Shown piece after piece: positions 9,863-20,839 of a stretch of DNA of 35,696 bases. The translations under genes were made by a program, and so were the position numbers. Numbering within the stretch: the first letter of the stretch is position 1; each line of letters opens with the position of its first letter. The notes beneath the pieces were generated by a model. It did not search any database. It had not been told where the DNA came from and worked only from the letters and a program-made list of their open reading frames with translations. This DNA comes from Nemertoderma westbladi (Eukaryota; Xenacoelomorpha; Nemertodermatida; Nemertodermatidae): assembly GCA_032718475.1 (NCBI GenBank), contig JAUCBJ010004075.1, forward strand, positions 1 through 35,696. The letters are read 5' to 3'.

Positions 9863-9957
9863 AAGAATATATATTAATATATATAAAGTTAATGTTTTGG
9901 TCTTTATATGGGGCAATGAGTACACGTAAATTGCATACTTAAAAAGTAGCAGCTAGT

Positions 9958-10045
9958 CTGAAACGCTTTCGTAATGGTTTGGGTGCTAGACTTACACACT
10001 GGAACTCACCAGTTCGATCCCACCTAGACGCCAATGCAGACTTTG
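9958..10045 (+). mobile_element. tRNA-derived SINE relic
   Basis: CGTAATGGTTTGGGTGC resembles a Pol III A box and CAGTTCGATCCCACC, about 40 bp later, is a good B box. The spacing fits a tRNA head. The acceptor stem is not convincing and no target-site duplication was found, so this is an old SINE fragment rather than a tRNA gene. Confidence 0.5.
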
Positions 10046-10305
10046 GTAAGCTATGCCCAAATAATTTTATAACAATATTAATCATACAAATAAAATGAAA
10101 GGAAAGATTCCGATGTGGTAGTTCTACTTGGCAAGCATTCTATGTCAACTAGGAATGTTGCGAATGTCATACTTTTAATATCTGCAGGTTCAGATTTCTG
10201 AGGTGACATCCGCACGGATGCGTATTCGGATGTCTAATAAAACATACACAGCATGGCCTGGTCGCCCTTCTATACTATTAATTGCTTAAAAGGTTACACC
10301 ACTCA

Positions 10306-10679
10306 CAATGACTTAATAATGACAACAATGATAATGACTTTTAGCAGCAGCTTGGTCTAGTGGTGACATTACTGGGCTTCCGATTAGGGAGCCCTGATTC
10401 GATCCCTAGATGGGGCAGCACTGTTTGGCCTTGTGCTTTAAATGCTGCAGCCTAGCCCAACCCCGGCTTTCATCCTTCAGTGGTCGATAAATGGGAAGCA
10501 AGGCAACTTGGGAAACAGAGTGGAAGGGTTTACTGTGGAAGATCAGCCATGGTGGTGAACAGGCATTCCTTTAGGAAACAGAGTGGAAGGGTTTACTGTG
10601 GAAGATCACCCATGGTGGTGAGCAGGCATTCCTTGGCTTAACGAGCCTAAAAGATTCTCCCATTCAATGACTTAATAAT
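10306..10679 (+). mobile_element. tRNA-derived SINE with 15 bp target-site duplication
   Basis: Perfect 15 bp copies of CAATGACTTAATAAT flank the element (10306-10320 and 10665-10679). The tRNA-like head starts near 10343 with an A box (TTGGTCTAGTGGTGA) and a B box (GATTCGATCCC). The body contains a 63 bp tandem duplication (units starting at about 10511 and 10574, beginning GGAAACAGAGTGG). The head differs from the SINE at 9222, so at least two SINE families are present. Confidence 0.85.
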
Positions 10680-12418
10680 ATTCATATAATAATAATCGTT
10701 TAATGTATACAAATCAGCAACACACATAGTGCATGTCACATGCACGCACATACCATGGGTGCCATGGGGACATTCGTCACATCCCTAATGTCAACATTAA
10801 TAGCAGCTCAAAGAACATAGCATGTATAGTCGAAAATCAGCCTGGCCTTCGGCTGGGAAAATTTATGACACCACTGGGATTAGGTTGATTGTCATCTCCT
10901 TTGTGAGAAACTTCCTTTTTTCAATAAAACTGGACGTTTATTTCCAATTAGATTATTATATTGTAAATCTGGATTAAAATGTTTGTAGAATTTAATAGGT
11001 TGAAAAACTAAGTGCTTTAAAATTGCATGAGTTGTTAATAAGAATATAAAAAGGAGACATGTTGTCATCTCTGCAATTCAATTAATTAGTGCCCTATTAC
11101 TCCTTGACAATATCATCATGACATATTATTAATTATAATGTATGATGTTGACAGTATTTATTAGATAGCAGTTTTCTTATGCCCATAAACCCTTCAGATC
11201 GCAGTTTTCTTATGCCCATAAACTCCGGTTATTTTACCTTCAAGGGATCCGGTGTTTTTTAAAGTTGGAGCCTATTTAATACAAGCCGAACAAAAAGTTT
11301 CACAAGGTTATGTTTCAGAATAATTTAATTAATTATTGTATCGTAAGCTGTAATTCAATGAGAAATTAATAAAATTCACACTGGCTTATCCAACATTAAT
11401 TGCTATATCTCGGCAACTAGAAGTTCTAAAACAAAGTTCTAAATATAGCAACAATTGCCACATATATTAAGGTAAACTAATAACTAATTGATGCAAACAA
11501 AATTGTACAATTTAACAAGAAGAAAATAAAATTAAAATAAAGTTAGCCACGATTTCACACATGATAAACATAAATAACCTTGAAGTATTGATTTTGGTAC
11601 ATTGTTATTTAATTATTTTGGTTTTAAAATCACAGCTGTTTACGATAAAAAGGGGCCGAATGTTCGAGGACGACAAATCTGATGGACGGGGTGGATTACT
11701 TACATACCCAAGTTTAAAAGAAAACTATATAAATCAATGTTGTTATGAAAAAACTTAGAAATGAAGGTGATCCGCATGATAAATTTTTTGGTCAACCAAT
11801 GCAAGGCAATTAAGGCCAGATCCAGAAAAGCCGAGGTTTATAAATTAAACCCAGATCTGGTGAAGTCGAGGTTCATAATTTCTACTATTACAACTGTTGT
11901 GTTGTATTTCCCATCCATTTATTTTCTATATAAAATTATATTCATAGAAACACTGCCTTTGGCTGGATGACTTACACTATTCGCAAACTATGTGTATCTC
12001 CCATATCAATTTGACCAGTTTATCATAACTGTTCGTAACTATATTAGTGGATATATCCCTTCATACTGGAGTTCTGTAAGTATACGACGGACTATTCATG
12101 TCGATGGGAGGACATCTGCAGTCTTGTTAGAATGCAGACTGGGTTTATTTAGTCTTACACAAAAGGCAACTGTCACTTTGGAGGCCGCTGCAGTGTGGCT
12201 TTGACGTTAAGATAGAGATTGGTACCAAAACGGGATATGAGCGATTTGGAACATATGAAGACTGGTGGGCAATCTCTATGTAGGTTCACATATTTTCCGG
12301 TTTCTTCTGAAACTGTGTCCCAACCGAAAACTAGTTGTTAGTGAGGAGGTCCTGCCAATTTCCTGAATTTCAATTGACACGTTTGGTATATATATATATA
12401 TAAGAACACGAACACCCT
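10680..12418. other. Intergenic, no gene seen
   Basis: AT-rich. A 34 bp-spaced direct repeat (GCAGTTTTCTTATGCCCATA, twice) lies at about 11168-11220. Open frames at 11561-12204 of 65-70 codons show no recognisable domain or codon pattern and are probably chance. A (TA)n run precedes the next SINE at about 12390. Confidence 0.55.
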
Positions 12419-12640
12419 CGTCCCCCCTTGGTGTAGTGGTTAAATTCGTTGCACTGAATTCACACCTATCCAGAGGGAGGTCGATCCCCACATGGAAGGC
12501 AGGGCAGTTGTCGTTTTTGCATGAATGCTTTAAGGGAGAAGCCTGGATGCATATCTGCCTTGCATAAGGATTATACGTTCTGGAAATACGTCGTCAGACT
12601 TTATGTGTAATCCCTGGCCTAACGGCCTGAACTTAACTTT
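12419..12640 (+). mobile_element. tRNA-derived SINE (third head type)
   Basis: The A box TTGGTGTAGTGG (12428-12439) and B box AGGTCGATCCCC (about 12478-12489) have tRNA spacing. They are followed by a non-tRNA body ending near TAACGGCCTGAACTTAAC. No clear target-site duplication was found. The exact ends are estimates. Confidence 0.7.
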
Positions 12641-13853
12641 ATTAATTTACTTTTGAGGTATACTTGAACTGAGGAAATGATCAATAATAATTAATAGTTT
12701 ATTTACAAAATATTTCCATGAAGAAAAACTTTTTATAATAGTACTTTTAAACTTTTAGTACTTTTGCTTTTAAACATAATTCTGCAAAGCTGATGGATAC
12801 CGCTTTTGAATTGCAAAAAAACAATTTCGCCATAAATCGTCATAACATACTCTCATGATTCCTTAATCTACCAATTCTGGACAATGGTCAACTGTTCAAT
12901 TTTTTTAAGGTCTTGGTTGGTTTTAGTACTATGGGATATTTTTGGCGCTGATTATGAAAACAATTATAGAATGTGTTTCTAAATTTTTGGAATTTGATAT
13001 TTTTTTAAATTTTTTTATTTTTTTTATAAATGATCTATGTTTGAGCAAAGCTTACAAATTAATTAGGATAACTTGGAAATGAAGCAACCTGATTTCGTAT
13101 TCAAAATCAGCATACACAATTTTAGCCCAATTTTACATTATTATCCGCAAAAAAAGGAAATCGTTAAAATTTTACTGTATTGAACATAAACTCAATGCTA
13201 CATCTTAACATAATTCAAAAGTGTGTAACAAATTATATAAATTAGTAGTATTTTAAAACAAAGGGGTAACGTGTAAACCCGAACGATTTAATATCCGGTT
13301 TGTTACACATCAGAGCCAACAGTAGTCAGTAATGGCATCATCAACCTTAATTAATCTGTCATTGCACAAATAAGTTCACTAAATGATGGAATCACATTAT
13401 AATTACAATACATTGCTATTACATTATACTAGAGATTTATTACACTTAGCTATATATAATATTATATCTGACAATGTAATTATTATTTGCTGTATCTAAT
13501 TATAACGACATCCATCCATCCCGTCAAGGCCAAATAAATATTTATCTCGCTACGTAGAGCTATGAAATTTGATTTACTACATAATGATAACTCTTTCAAT
13601 ACATTATCATATGATAATTACTATAACTAGAACTCAACATAACTAGAATGTTTAAAAAAACTATTCGTGCAATAAGAAGTCAGGGTTTCCATAGTTTCCG
13701 CATACATACATCAGACTACCGGGCATCACCGGCCAGCCCCGCAACGCAACACCTCCACAATTCGCTGTCAGCCATATAATTCCACAATTGCTCCGAATTA
13801 TAAGGGACAATGTTCCGTTTCAGGAATATCAATGGCTGACCATCACGTTTCCT
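12641..13853. other. Intergenic, very AT-rich, no gene seen
   Basis: Long T and A runs (for example 13008-13025) and no coding frame on either strand. Confidence 0.6.
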
Positions 13854-14163
13854 CTCCTTTGCTGTCTGCCATAGATCATGTTCCGGCTTTGCCGTCTGCC
13901 ATCATAGATCATGCACCGGCTTTGCCGTCTGCCATAGATCATGAACTGACTTTGCCGTCTGCCATAGATCATGCACCGGCTTTGCCGTCTGCCATAGATC
14001 ATGCACCGGCTTTGCTGTCCGCCATAGATCATGCAACAGCTTTGCCGACTGCCATAGATCATGCACCGGCTTGGCCGTCTGCCATAGATCATACACCGGC
14101 TTGGCCGTATGCCATAGATCATGCACTGGCGGCATTTGCCATCTGCCATAGATCATGCACCGG
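13854..14163. repeat. 30 bp minisatellite, ~10 units
   Basis: Units of 30 bp (10 codons) built on GCCATAGATCATGCACCGGC recur from 13854 to 14163 with scattered substitutions and small indels. The plus frame from ATG 13832 reads a decapeptide repeat (PSAIDHAPAL). Two overlapping minus frames are also open, which is expected of a stop-free 30 bp unit. Coding use is therefore not supported by openness alone. Confidence 0.9.
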
Positions 14164-15252
14164 CTTCGTGGCTGGGAAATCTCATACATAGCGTAGTGGT
14201 GTTTTGTTTGGGAAATTCTCGGTCACTACCAAGAATGTACACTGTCTCGTTTATTCGTATATTAAGTAAGCTTATGCCATAAACCAAACCCAGGGCACCA
14301 TCCCGGTGTACTTTGTACCTACCATCAAGGTACGTACCATCAAGCTACTGCATAATGTATTGTAGTTATACTAATAAGGTATGTACGAAAGTGTATAGGG
14401 CCTTCACTCAATTATTGTGTTGTGTAATTATTGTGTTCCAAATTTTATCATATTTGCATGAATTTTCTGGCAAATATAACAGTCTGATTAAATCATACCT
14501 CATAATACCTAAAAATTCCTATTTTAGAACATTGTTCTGCAGGTGTAGAATACAGAAAAACCTTTGTAAACAATTACATTACCTTTTATAACTCCTTGTT
14601 AGTTATTTCGCAAGTTAATCCGAGATCAGCATCTGGGTATGGTGCACATTAACAATAATAGTAAATTCTCTCTGGAACAAACTAAACATAAGTAGAAATA
14701 ATACACAAGGAAATGTCAACCCGCCCAGGTATAAAATATATCTTATGTATGAAGTATCTTAGCTCCAACCAATTGCAGGTATTAGAGGAATTAATATGGT
14801 TAGATCTGTATAAACCAATGAAAACCCTCTGTTTAGCAATCTACTTGGTCCAAGAATATTATTGGCTAGTAATAGAAACTACAGCCAGCTTTTGGAAAAC
14901 AAATCAATCATTTACTTTTTACTTGAAACTGCACCAAAATGCTATTCGCTTATTTCAATCCAGCATAATAGCGTATTTACTCTATTTCCTCTATTTCTGT
15001 AAATACGCTATTTCCAGCATTGATTACACATGCGAGTGGCGCCCTCGTGCAGCAAACTGCAAGCCATCTCATCGAACAATTATAATTATGGGATTACATG
15101 ATAGCTAGTTATATAATATTCTGAAATTGGCTTCCGACATACACACACAGACACCTACCAGGCACCCCGACACAAACACACACATACAGACAGACTTTTG
15201 GAAAACGGCCATAGTATAATTATAACATTTCGCCGATGGCTCGTAGTACTGA
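14164..15252. other. Intergenic with a hairpin, no gene seen
   Basis: The 131-codon frame at 14713-15108 has no recognisable domain and AT-driven composition. It contains the perfect 14 bp inverted repeat AATAGCGTATTTAC (14967-14980) / GTAAATACGCTATT (14999-15012), around an 18-nt loop. A (CA)n-like stretch lies at 15140-15190. Confidence 0.5.
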
Positions 15253-15359
15253 CTCGCCCCACTACTACTACTACTACTAGGATAGGCATGCTGCATTGCA
15301 GCCGCATTTTTAAGAATGCTGGTCCTCACGGCGAAAGCAGAAATTTTATCTCGCCCCAC
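15253..15359 (-). mobile_element. 87 bp internally deleted LINE-B insertion with 10 bp target-site duplication
   Basis: CTCGCCCCAC occurs at 15253-15262 and again at 15350-15359. The insert (minus orientation) joins a (TAG)n tail and the conserved LINE-B 3' end directly to a piece of LINE-B coding sequence (GGTCCTCACGGCGAAAGCAG). In the longer copy that piece lies about 180 bp further inside (around 21069). The junction shares GCT microhomology, consistent with a template jump during reverse transcription. Confidence 0.85.
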
Positions 15360-16877
15360 AGCTTAGCAGTAACATACATGAATTTGGGTAGAGAATAAAC
15401 AGTTGTTATACAGTAGATGCTAGCTAGCTCATCGATGTGGCTCTTTAGACCAAGGCACTATAAACTATAGGCCATGCAGCCGCTGGAATTAATTTGATAA
15501 TTAAAAGATAGCTGCAGTAGCTAGTAAATTCAGACTTGCTCCTCCACGCCAACCCATGGGGGCGACAAAATATGATTTTTTGAGTGGTAATTTTTTGCAC
15601 TTTTTCGATATTTTATGGTATTTACTTACTAAAAGGAACCAGTATGATAGATTAATAAAGAACCATACAAAACCCAGCTATATGGTCAAAGGGAGCCAAA
15701 ATTTAGAAAAAATAATTTCAATGGGTTTATGGAAAAATGTATTAATTCTCTGTCTGAATGGTTCAAATAATTCTTAGTAACACATTAAGGAAATTTATTT
15801 TTGCGCGGTATTTAATTTGATTAAGTAAACAATATTTGTTTAATATGTGAATAGCAACAGCAGTTGGATTTTTGTGCCCATGTTAGTATATGCGTATTTT
15901 GTTGTTGCATTTCTGATAATTAACAATTACCAACAAATAAACTTTACAAATGGGAACTACCACTTATAGGAACAATTGACATGGATGAAAACAACTGCAA
16001 ACTTCATCATTTTAATATAATAATAATAATTGATTTGTTGATCCTTGATCCACCGGTGTAACCCTCCACCTTGAACCACTTTTCCACTTTTTAAAATGGC
16101 AATTAGGGATATAGGTTAATTTCATGGCCAACCACACCACCACTATTTGGAAGGCCAAATAGTTTACAAATGATAATTTAATTTACTGCCTCCCACCTAG
16201 AAGCGTTTATCTATGGCAGCGGAATTATAGATTTCACTAAAAAATTCCTCCATCAATCTTCTTAAGTCCAAATTCCTTGAAACCAACTCTTTTGGAATAA
16301 GCGAATGCCATTCTGGGTTGGATAGTCAAATTGGAAAATTGGATAAAATTATTGACTTTGGAAGTACATCTGCATGAATGTATATCAAATTGCCATTGAT
16401 GCTAAAGCATTGGTAATTGGAGTCCTTTTCTATAATGTGAGTAGGCTGATTGCTACCAAAACGCTATAACGGAATGAATAAAACAACGCCATAACAAAGG
16501 CAATAATTTTAACTCAAGGTATTTATGTCAACCCATGAAGAAACATCGATAATTAAATAAACTATTGTACTGCAGTAAAACCAGTGTGGAACTATATTCT
16601 TAATTAACTACGATTAGTGCTTTAATGAATGAAGTATACGTTCACTCAACAACAAGCACACATTTGTCTGCAAATCATATATTAATCACAATGTTTCCAG
16701 TAAATTGAAGCCTATAGATGTCAAGCGATGTATTATAAATGATATGATGTAAATGGCGTTTATTTTAGTGACAAAGTAAAATGTGATAAGTAAAGTTAAG
16801 TGAAGTTTAAAGTGTGTGATATAGAAAGCATAACCTTCGAAATTTCCTCTTCCAAATGGGAATTTTTATACTAATTA
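15360..16877. other. Intergenic, no gene seen
   Basis: AT-rich. Open frames of up to 73 codons (15556-15777) have no distinguishing features. Confidence 0.55.
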
Positions 16878-17300
16878 TACACCATGACCCGTAATATGGT
16901 GTCTTTTTCTGATGACACGGACCCCCCCCCCCCCCCCCCCCCAAATATTTCTACAGATCTTCATCATATTGCTTGAAATTTCAAACACAACTAGTTCAAC
17001 TCACCGTGGTTGTTACCATGAAGCCGGAATTTTAGATTTTGCCTTTACATTTTTTTTAAAAGTGTTATAAAAAAGTGTCTTTAGCGAAATTGCACATCTC
17101 CTATCATCGCCATTCTTCACATTAACCTCGCTTTATAGGTATCATTAAAAAGCTTGCGGTCCAAGGATTCCAAATATGTAACAATATCTGAATTTCGTTG
17201 AGAAACATCTGATATATAGGCGTTCAAATATTGCAAGAATTATTGTTCGCTGCAAGCCATTTATTCTATTTAATAAATCTATATTACGGGTCATGGTGTA
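16878..17300. mobile_element. TA-flanked MITE with perfect 20 bp terminal inverted repeats
   Basis: TACACCATGACCCGTAATAT (16878-16897) and its exact reverse complement (17281-17300) bound a 419 bp non-coding interior containing a poly-C tract at about 16921-16942. The outermost bases are TA on both sides, fitting a TA target-site duplication as in Tc1/mariner-type elements. The first bases (CACCATGA) resemble the ends of the neighbouring foldback element (CACCATAA), suggesting related families. Confidence 0.82.
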
Positions 17301-18513
17301 CTACTATCTGCATTGCAGCTGCATTATACTGTATATATTACATATACACCATAATAACCCTTAATACAACAACCATTTTTAGGGGGTCGGAGCCCCCCCC
17401 ACTAATTTTTTTCAAATTTCAATAAAATGCTACGAAATTCGGTATGATGATAGATCGACACCTTTTCTTACTGGTGGCCTGGCCGGATTTTTCAATTTCT
17501 CAGTTATTTCCATACAACAATCCCTTAAAAAATGTCTATTTAGCAATGTTTAACCACCTCCGTAGATTTTATTTTACGTCTTTGAAATGTAATCTAGATA
17601 TCATTCGAAGCGCCTTCGTCTGTAGATTCCGAATCTGAAAACCGTTTTAAATTTAACCAAAAATTGGTAAAGATATTATCAAAATACTAATGTGTAAATT
17701 TAGAGACGTAAATCGCTATAATTCTGATGTTTTGTTGTCTTAATTCTAGAATATTAATTATTATTTAGCTGAGCGTTTAAAACTCTCCATCTTGTTTTTT
17801 CATTACCCATAATTAATAATATTCTAGAATTAAGTAAAAAAAAACATTAGAATTATAGCGATTTACGTCACACAAATTTACACCTTAGTATTTTGATAAT
17901 ATCTTGGAGAGGTTCTTGGAGAAACTTACACCGGGTTTCAGATTCGGAATCTGCAGATGAAGGCGGTTCTAATGATATCTAGATCTCATTCCAAAGACGA
18001 AAACTAAAGCTGACGGAGGTGGCTAAATATTGCGAAATAGACGATTTTTAACGGCTTGTTTTATCGAAATAGCTCATAAATTAAAAAATCCGGCCAGGCC
18101 ACCAGTAAGAAAAGGTGTCGATCTATCATCATACCAAATTTCCTAGCATTTTATTTAAATTTGAAAAAAATTAGGGGGGGGGGGGGGGCTCCTACCCCCA
18201 AAAAATGGTTGTTATGTTAAGGGTTATGGTGTATATGAAGAATGCCGTGCCGTGCCGGCTTGTCAATAAAATTACTGCAAAGTGGAGGCTGTTTCGTTGT
18301 GCTAGTGTCAAGCAATGGAAGACTAATGGAACGCCTCCAATGCTGTATAGACTCTGATTTAAGATGTGTTCATTGTACTTGACACAATGAACCCGACGTA
18401 GCATTCTTGTACATGTGACATCCAGAGATTTGGTATTCTCTGCAGTTAGAACCCAGCATGTACTCCCAAATATGAGTACTGGTCCTATTTCTTCCCTAAA
18501 TAATCAAACTTTA
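17301..18513 (-). mobile_element. LINE-B fragment interrupted by a foldback element
   Basis: 17301-17330 carries the LINE-B 3' tail (CTACTATCTGCATTGCAGCT). After the foldback element the copy resumes at 18238 with GAATGCCGTGCC and continues to about 18513 as C-terminal LINE-B coding sequence (minus frame RRVHCVKYNEHI, cf. RQVHCVKYNAHI in the copy at 21026). A segment present in the 20840 copy is missing here, so this copy is also internally deleted. Confidence 0.75.
17341..18237. mobile_element. Foldback element with ~435 bp inverted arms
   Basis: CATATACACCATAA at 17341 and TTATGGTGTATATG ending at 18237 start a nearly continuous inverted repeat. Its arms run to about 17775 and from about 17815, separated by a centre of ~45 bp (around TTAGCTGAGCGTTTAAAACT). 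I estimate arm identity at about 85% by eye. Each arm has a G/C homopolymer near its outer end. The ends follow TA, as in the adjacent MITE. No protein is encoded. Similar sequences on both arms make assembly and transcription into double-stranded RNA both plausible concerns. Confidence 0.88.
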
Positions 18514-18640
18514 AGATTGCAGTATCCGTTTAAAATTTCACCAAAAATTGTCAAAGATATAAAAATACTAAGGTATACATTTTGACACGTAAATCGATAT
18601 AATTCTAATGTTTTATACTAAATTCTAGAATATTTTAATT
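18505..18640. mobile_element. Partial third copy of the foldback arm
   Basis: The stretch from about ATCCGTTTAAAATTT through CACGTAAATCG to AAATTCTAGAATATT matches the inner part of the foldback arm (about 17630-17755). It lies between the LINE-B fragment and the LINE-A 3' end. Confidence 0.75.
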
Positions 18641-18674
18641 ACGTGTTATTAAGAAACAGGATACTACTACTACT

Positions 18675-20690
18675 AGGTCGAGCGAACTCGGGCAGTGGAA
18701 ATGAGATCCTTCCAGGCTTCCCGATTCTCCATAGTTGTCGCAATTTCGTTTCTCCCAAGTTCAATATCCCTTTCAAGTTGATCTATATATGTTATGGCTT
18801 TCCATGAGTTGGTTGCCAGAAAAGTAGATCTGGTCTGACTTCGACTATACTTCGCCAACAGTGCCCACTGAATCTTAATCTGCGTTCATGGAGGGTGGTT
18901 GGTACAGGTGGTATTGTACCATAAAGCTCGGCGTTTGTCATTTGTGATGATTTTGTGATGCTGATGTTTAGGGCTGCCCTTAGTAGCCTTGTGTAGCAAC
19001 CATCAATTCGTTGTTCAAGTGATTTAGTCAGTGTCCAGGTCTCACCCCCGTATAAAAATACACTTTCCACTGTGGCTCGAAAGAACTTAGTCTTCAGGTG
19101 CCTGGAGAGATCTGATTTACAGATGGTATCCATTTTTGATAGAGCTACCCAAGCCTTTGTTTCCTAACTTCTATGTCCTTTTTGCTACTCTCTATCCATG
19201 ATCAAACGTACTGGAAGTCGTCGACCTTCCTTAGTTGATTATTATCAATGGTTGCCAAGTTTCCATCAACATTAAAGGTCATGAGTTCGGTCTTGGTTGC
19301 ATTTATATGCAATCCAAACTCCTTAGCAGCCCTCTCCACTTTATTTAGTAGAAGCTGTGCCTCTGCTAGCGTATTAGAGAGCAGGGCGATGTCATCTGCA
19401 AAGTCGGTGTCTGTGACTGTAGTTGCCAGATATCTACTACTTCTGCGTTCTTGAAGTGTGAATCCCAGATCTTCACCCTTTGTGGCCGTCCTCATTGCAC
19501 AATCCAGTACAATTACAAATAGTAATGGTGCTAATGTGTCACCTTGAAGTACGCCAACCAGAATTGAGAAAAATTCAGTTTCACCATCTGGTGAGAGTAC
19601 CTGTGCTTCTGTGTCACAATATAACAATCCAATGCTAGCAATAATTACTTCTGGTATTCCATAAGCTCTTAGGATTTCAAGCATTTTACCTCTATGTATG
19701 GAGTCGAATGCCTTCTTGAAGTCCACAAAAGTCATGACTGTGGGGAGATTCTTTGACTTAATTCCTTCAATCAGTCTCCGTAGTGCAAGTATCTGAGCTA
19801 TTGTTGATCTACTTGGTCGAAATCTGCTTTGGTTCTTACGCAGTAGTTTCTCTATGTGAAGCCTAATCCTATATAGAATCATTTTATTGTATATTTTGGT
19901 AGGTAACACAAGCAGACAGATCCCACGATAGTTTGTTGGTATACCGAGTTCTTCGTACTTGGGGAGAGGCTTTAGTTGACCTTTAGTCCAAATTTGGGAT
20001 GGTTTTTCAAGTTTTAACATCCGGTTGCAAACATTCAATAATGGTCTGTTTAGCACTCCTGTTATCCATACCTCCGCTGGGAATTCATCTAATCCACTCG
20101 CTTTATTATTCGACATGCTTTTAATGCTTTTTTGGAGTTTGGCAGGTGTGAAGTCCCCTGTTTTTATAGGTATTGTCTTGTCATATATTTTCCTTGTATG
20201 GCTGACCTCGATGTTTGGTGGCTGCCCAAGCAAGTTGCTGAAGTGATTTTTCCACTTACCAACACATTCTTCAGGACTATAAACTTGCTATACATGGTTG
20301 TTGTATTAATTAAGGGGGATGGTGTAATCAAACAATGTGTGAGAGGATTGACACCAGTAACTCATGTCAAACCACACAAAACATAATCTCATGGTTTTTC
20401 AGTTCGCTTCTTGAACTAGTTTCCAGCCGAGAACAATCCTTTTCCAGAGATGAAATCCTGATGATGCACGTAATTCCAGTTAACATAATCGCTATAGACC
20501 CAGGTCGATGTAGGTGATTGATGCAGACTTGCATTAAAGTCACCCAGGGTAGTTAAAAATGCATGCTCCACTCCATCAGTAGATGCTAGCTCGAAGATTG
20601 TGGAAGGAATTTCCCACTTCCTGTACTGGACCAACACTAGTGGGTGAATTGAATAGCGCACATCACTTTCAAATAGGAATTTAAATTGAA
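18675..20690 (-). mobile_element. LINE-A non-LTR retrotransposon, 5'-truncated, defective
   Basis: The minus strand encodes a LINE reverse transcriptase. The main frame, 20233-19202, contains a thumb-side entry NKASGLDEFPAEVW, NYRGICLL, motif A TFVDFKKAFDS, GVLQGDTLAPLLF and the catalytic motif TDTDFADDIALLS. It breaks near 19198, where the plus-oriented copy has an extra base in FQYLGSWI. It continues at 19133-18792 (LYGGETWTLTKSLEQRIDG, RLRFSGHCWRS) and after another shift at about 18790-18675 (YIDQLERDIELG). Upstream, 20661-20416 has an endonuclease-like TLGDFNASL and may be the degraded 5' part. The coding region ends almost at the 3' terminus, followed by a (TAG)n tail (18662-18675) instead of poly(A). 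Catalytic residues are present, but the frameshifts make it inactive. Confidence 0.88.
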
Positions 20691-20839
20691 AATAATGGAT
20701 GTGTAATGCATAATAAAAACGACATCTAATATGCGCTGTTTCGGTATTAATTAATGCCCAATCAAATCATATTAATATAAAACATTTCAATATGTTTGAT
20801 GTTGGGGAAACCCACAAATATCCACCAAGCAACCAATAG

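Noticed and set aside
14713-15108. 131-codon plus-strand ORF as a gene
   Set aside because: No recognisable domain, AT-driven composition, and a perfect hairpin lies inside it.
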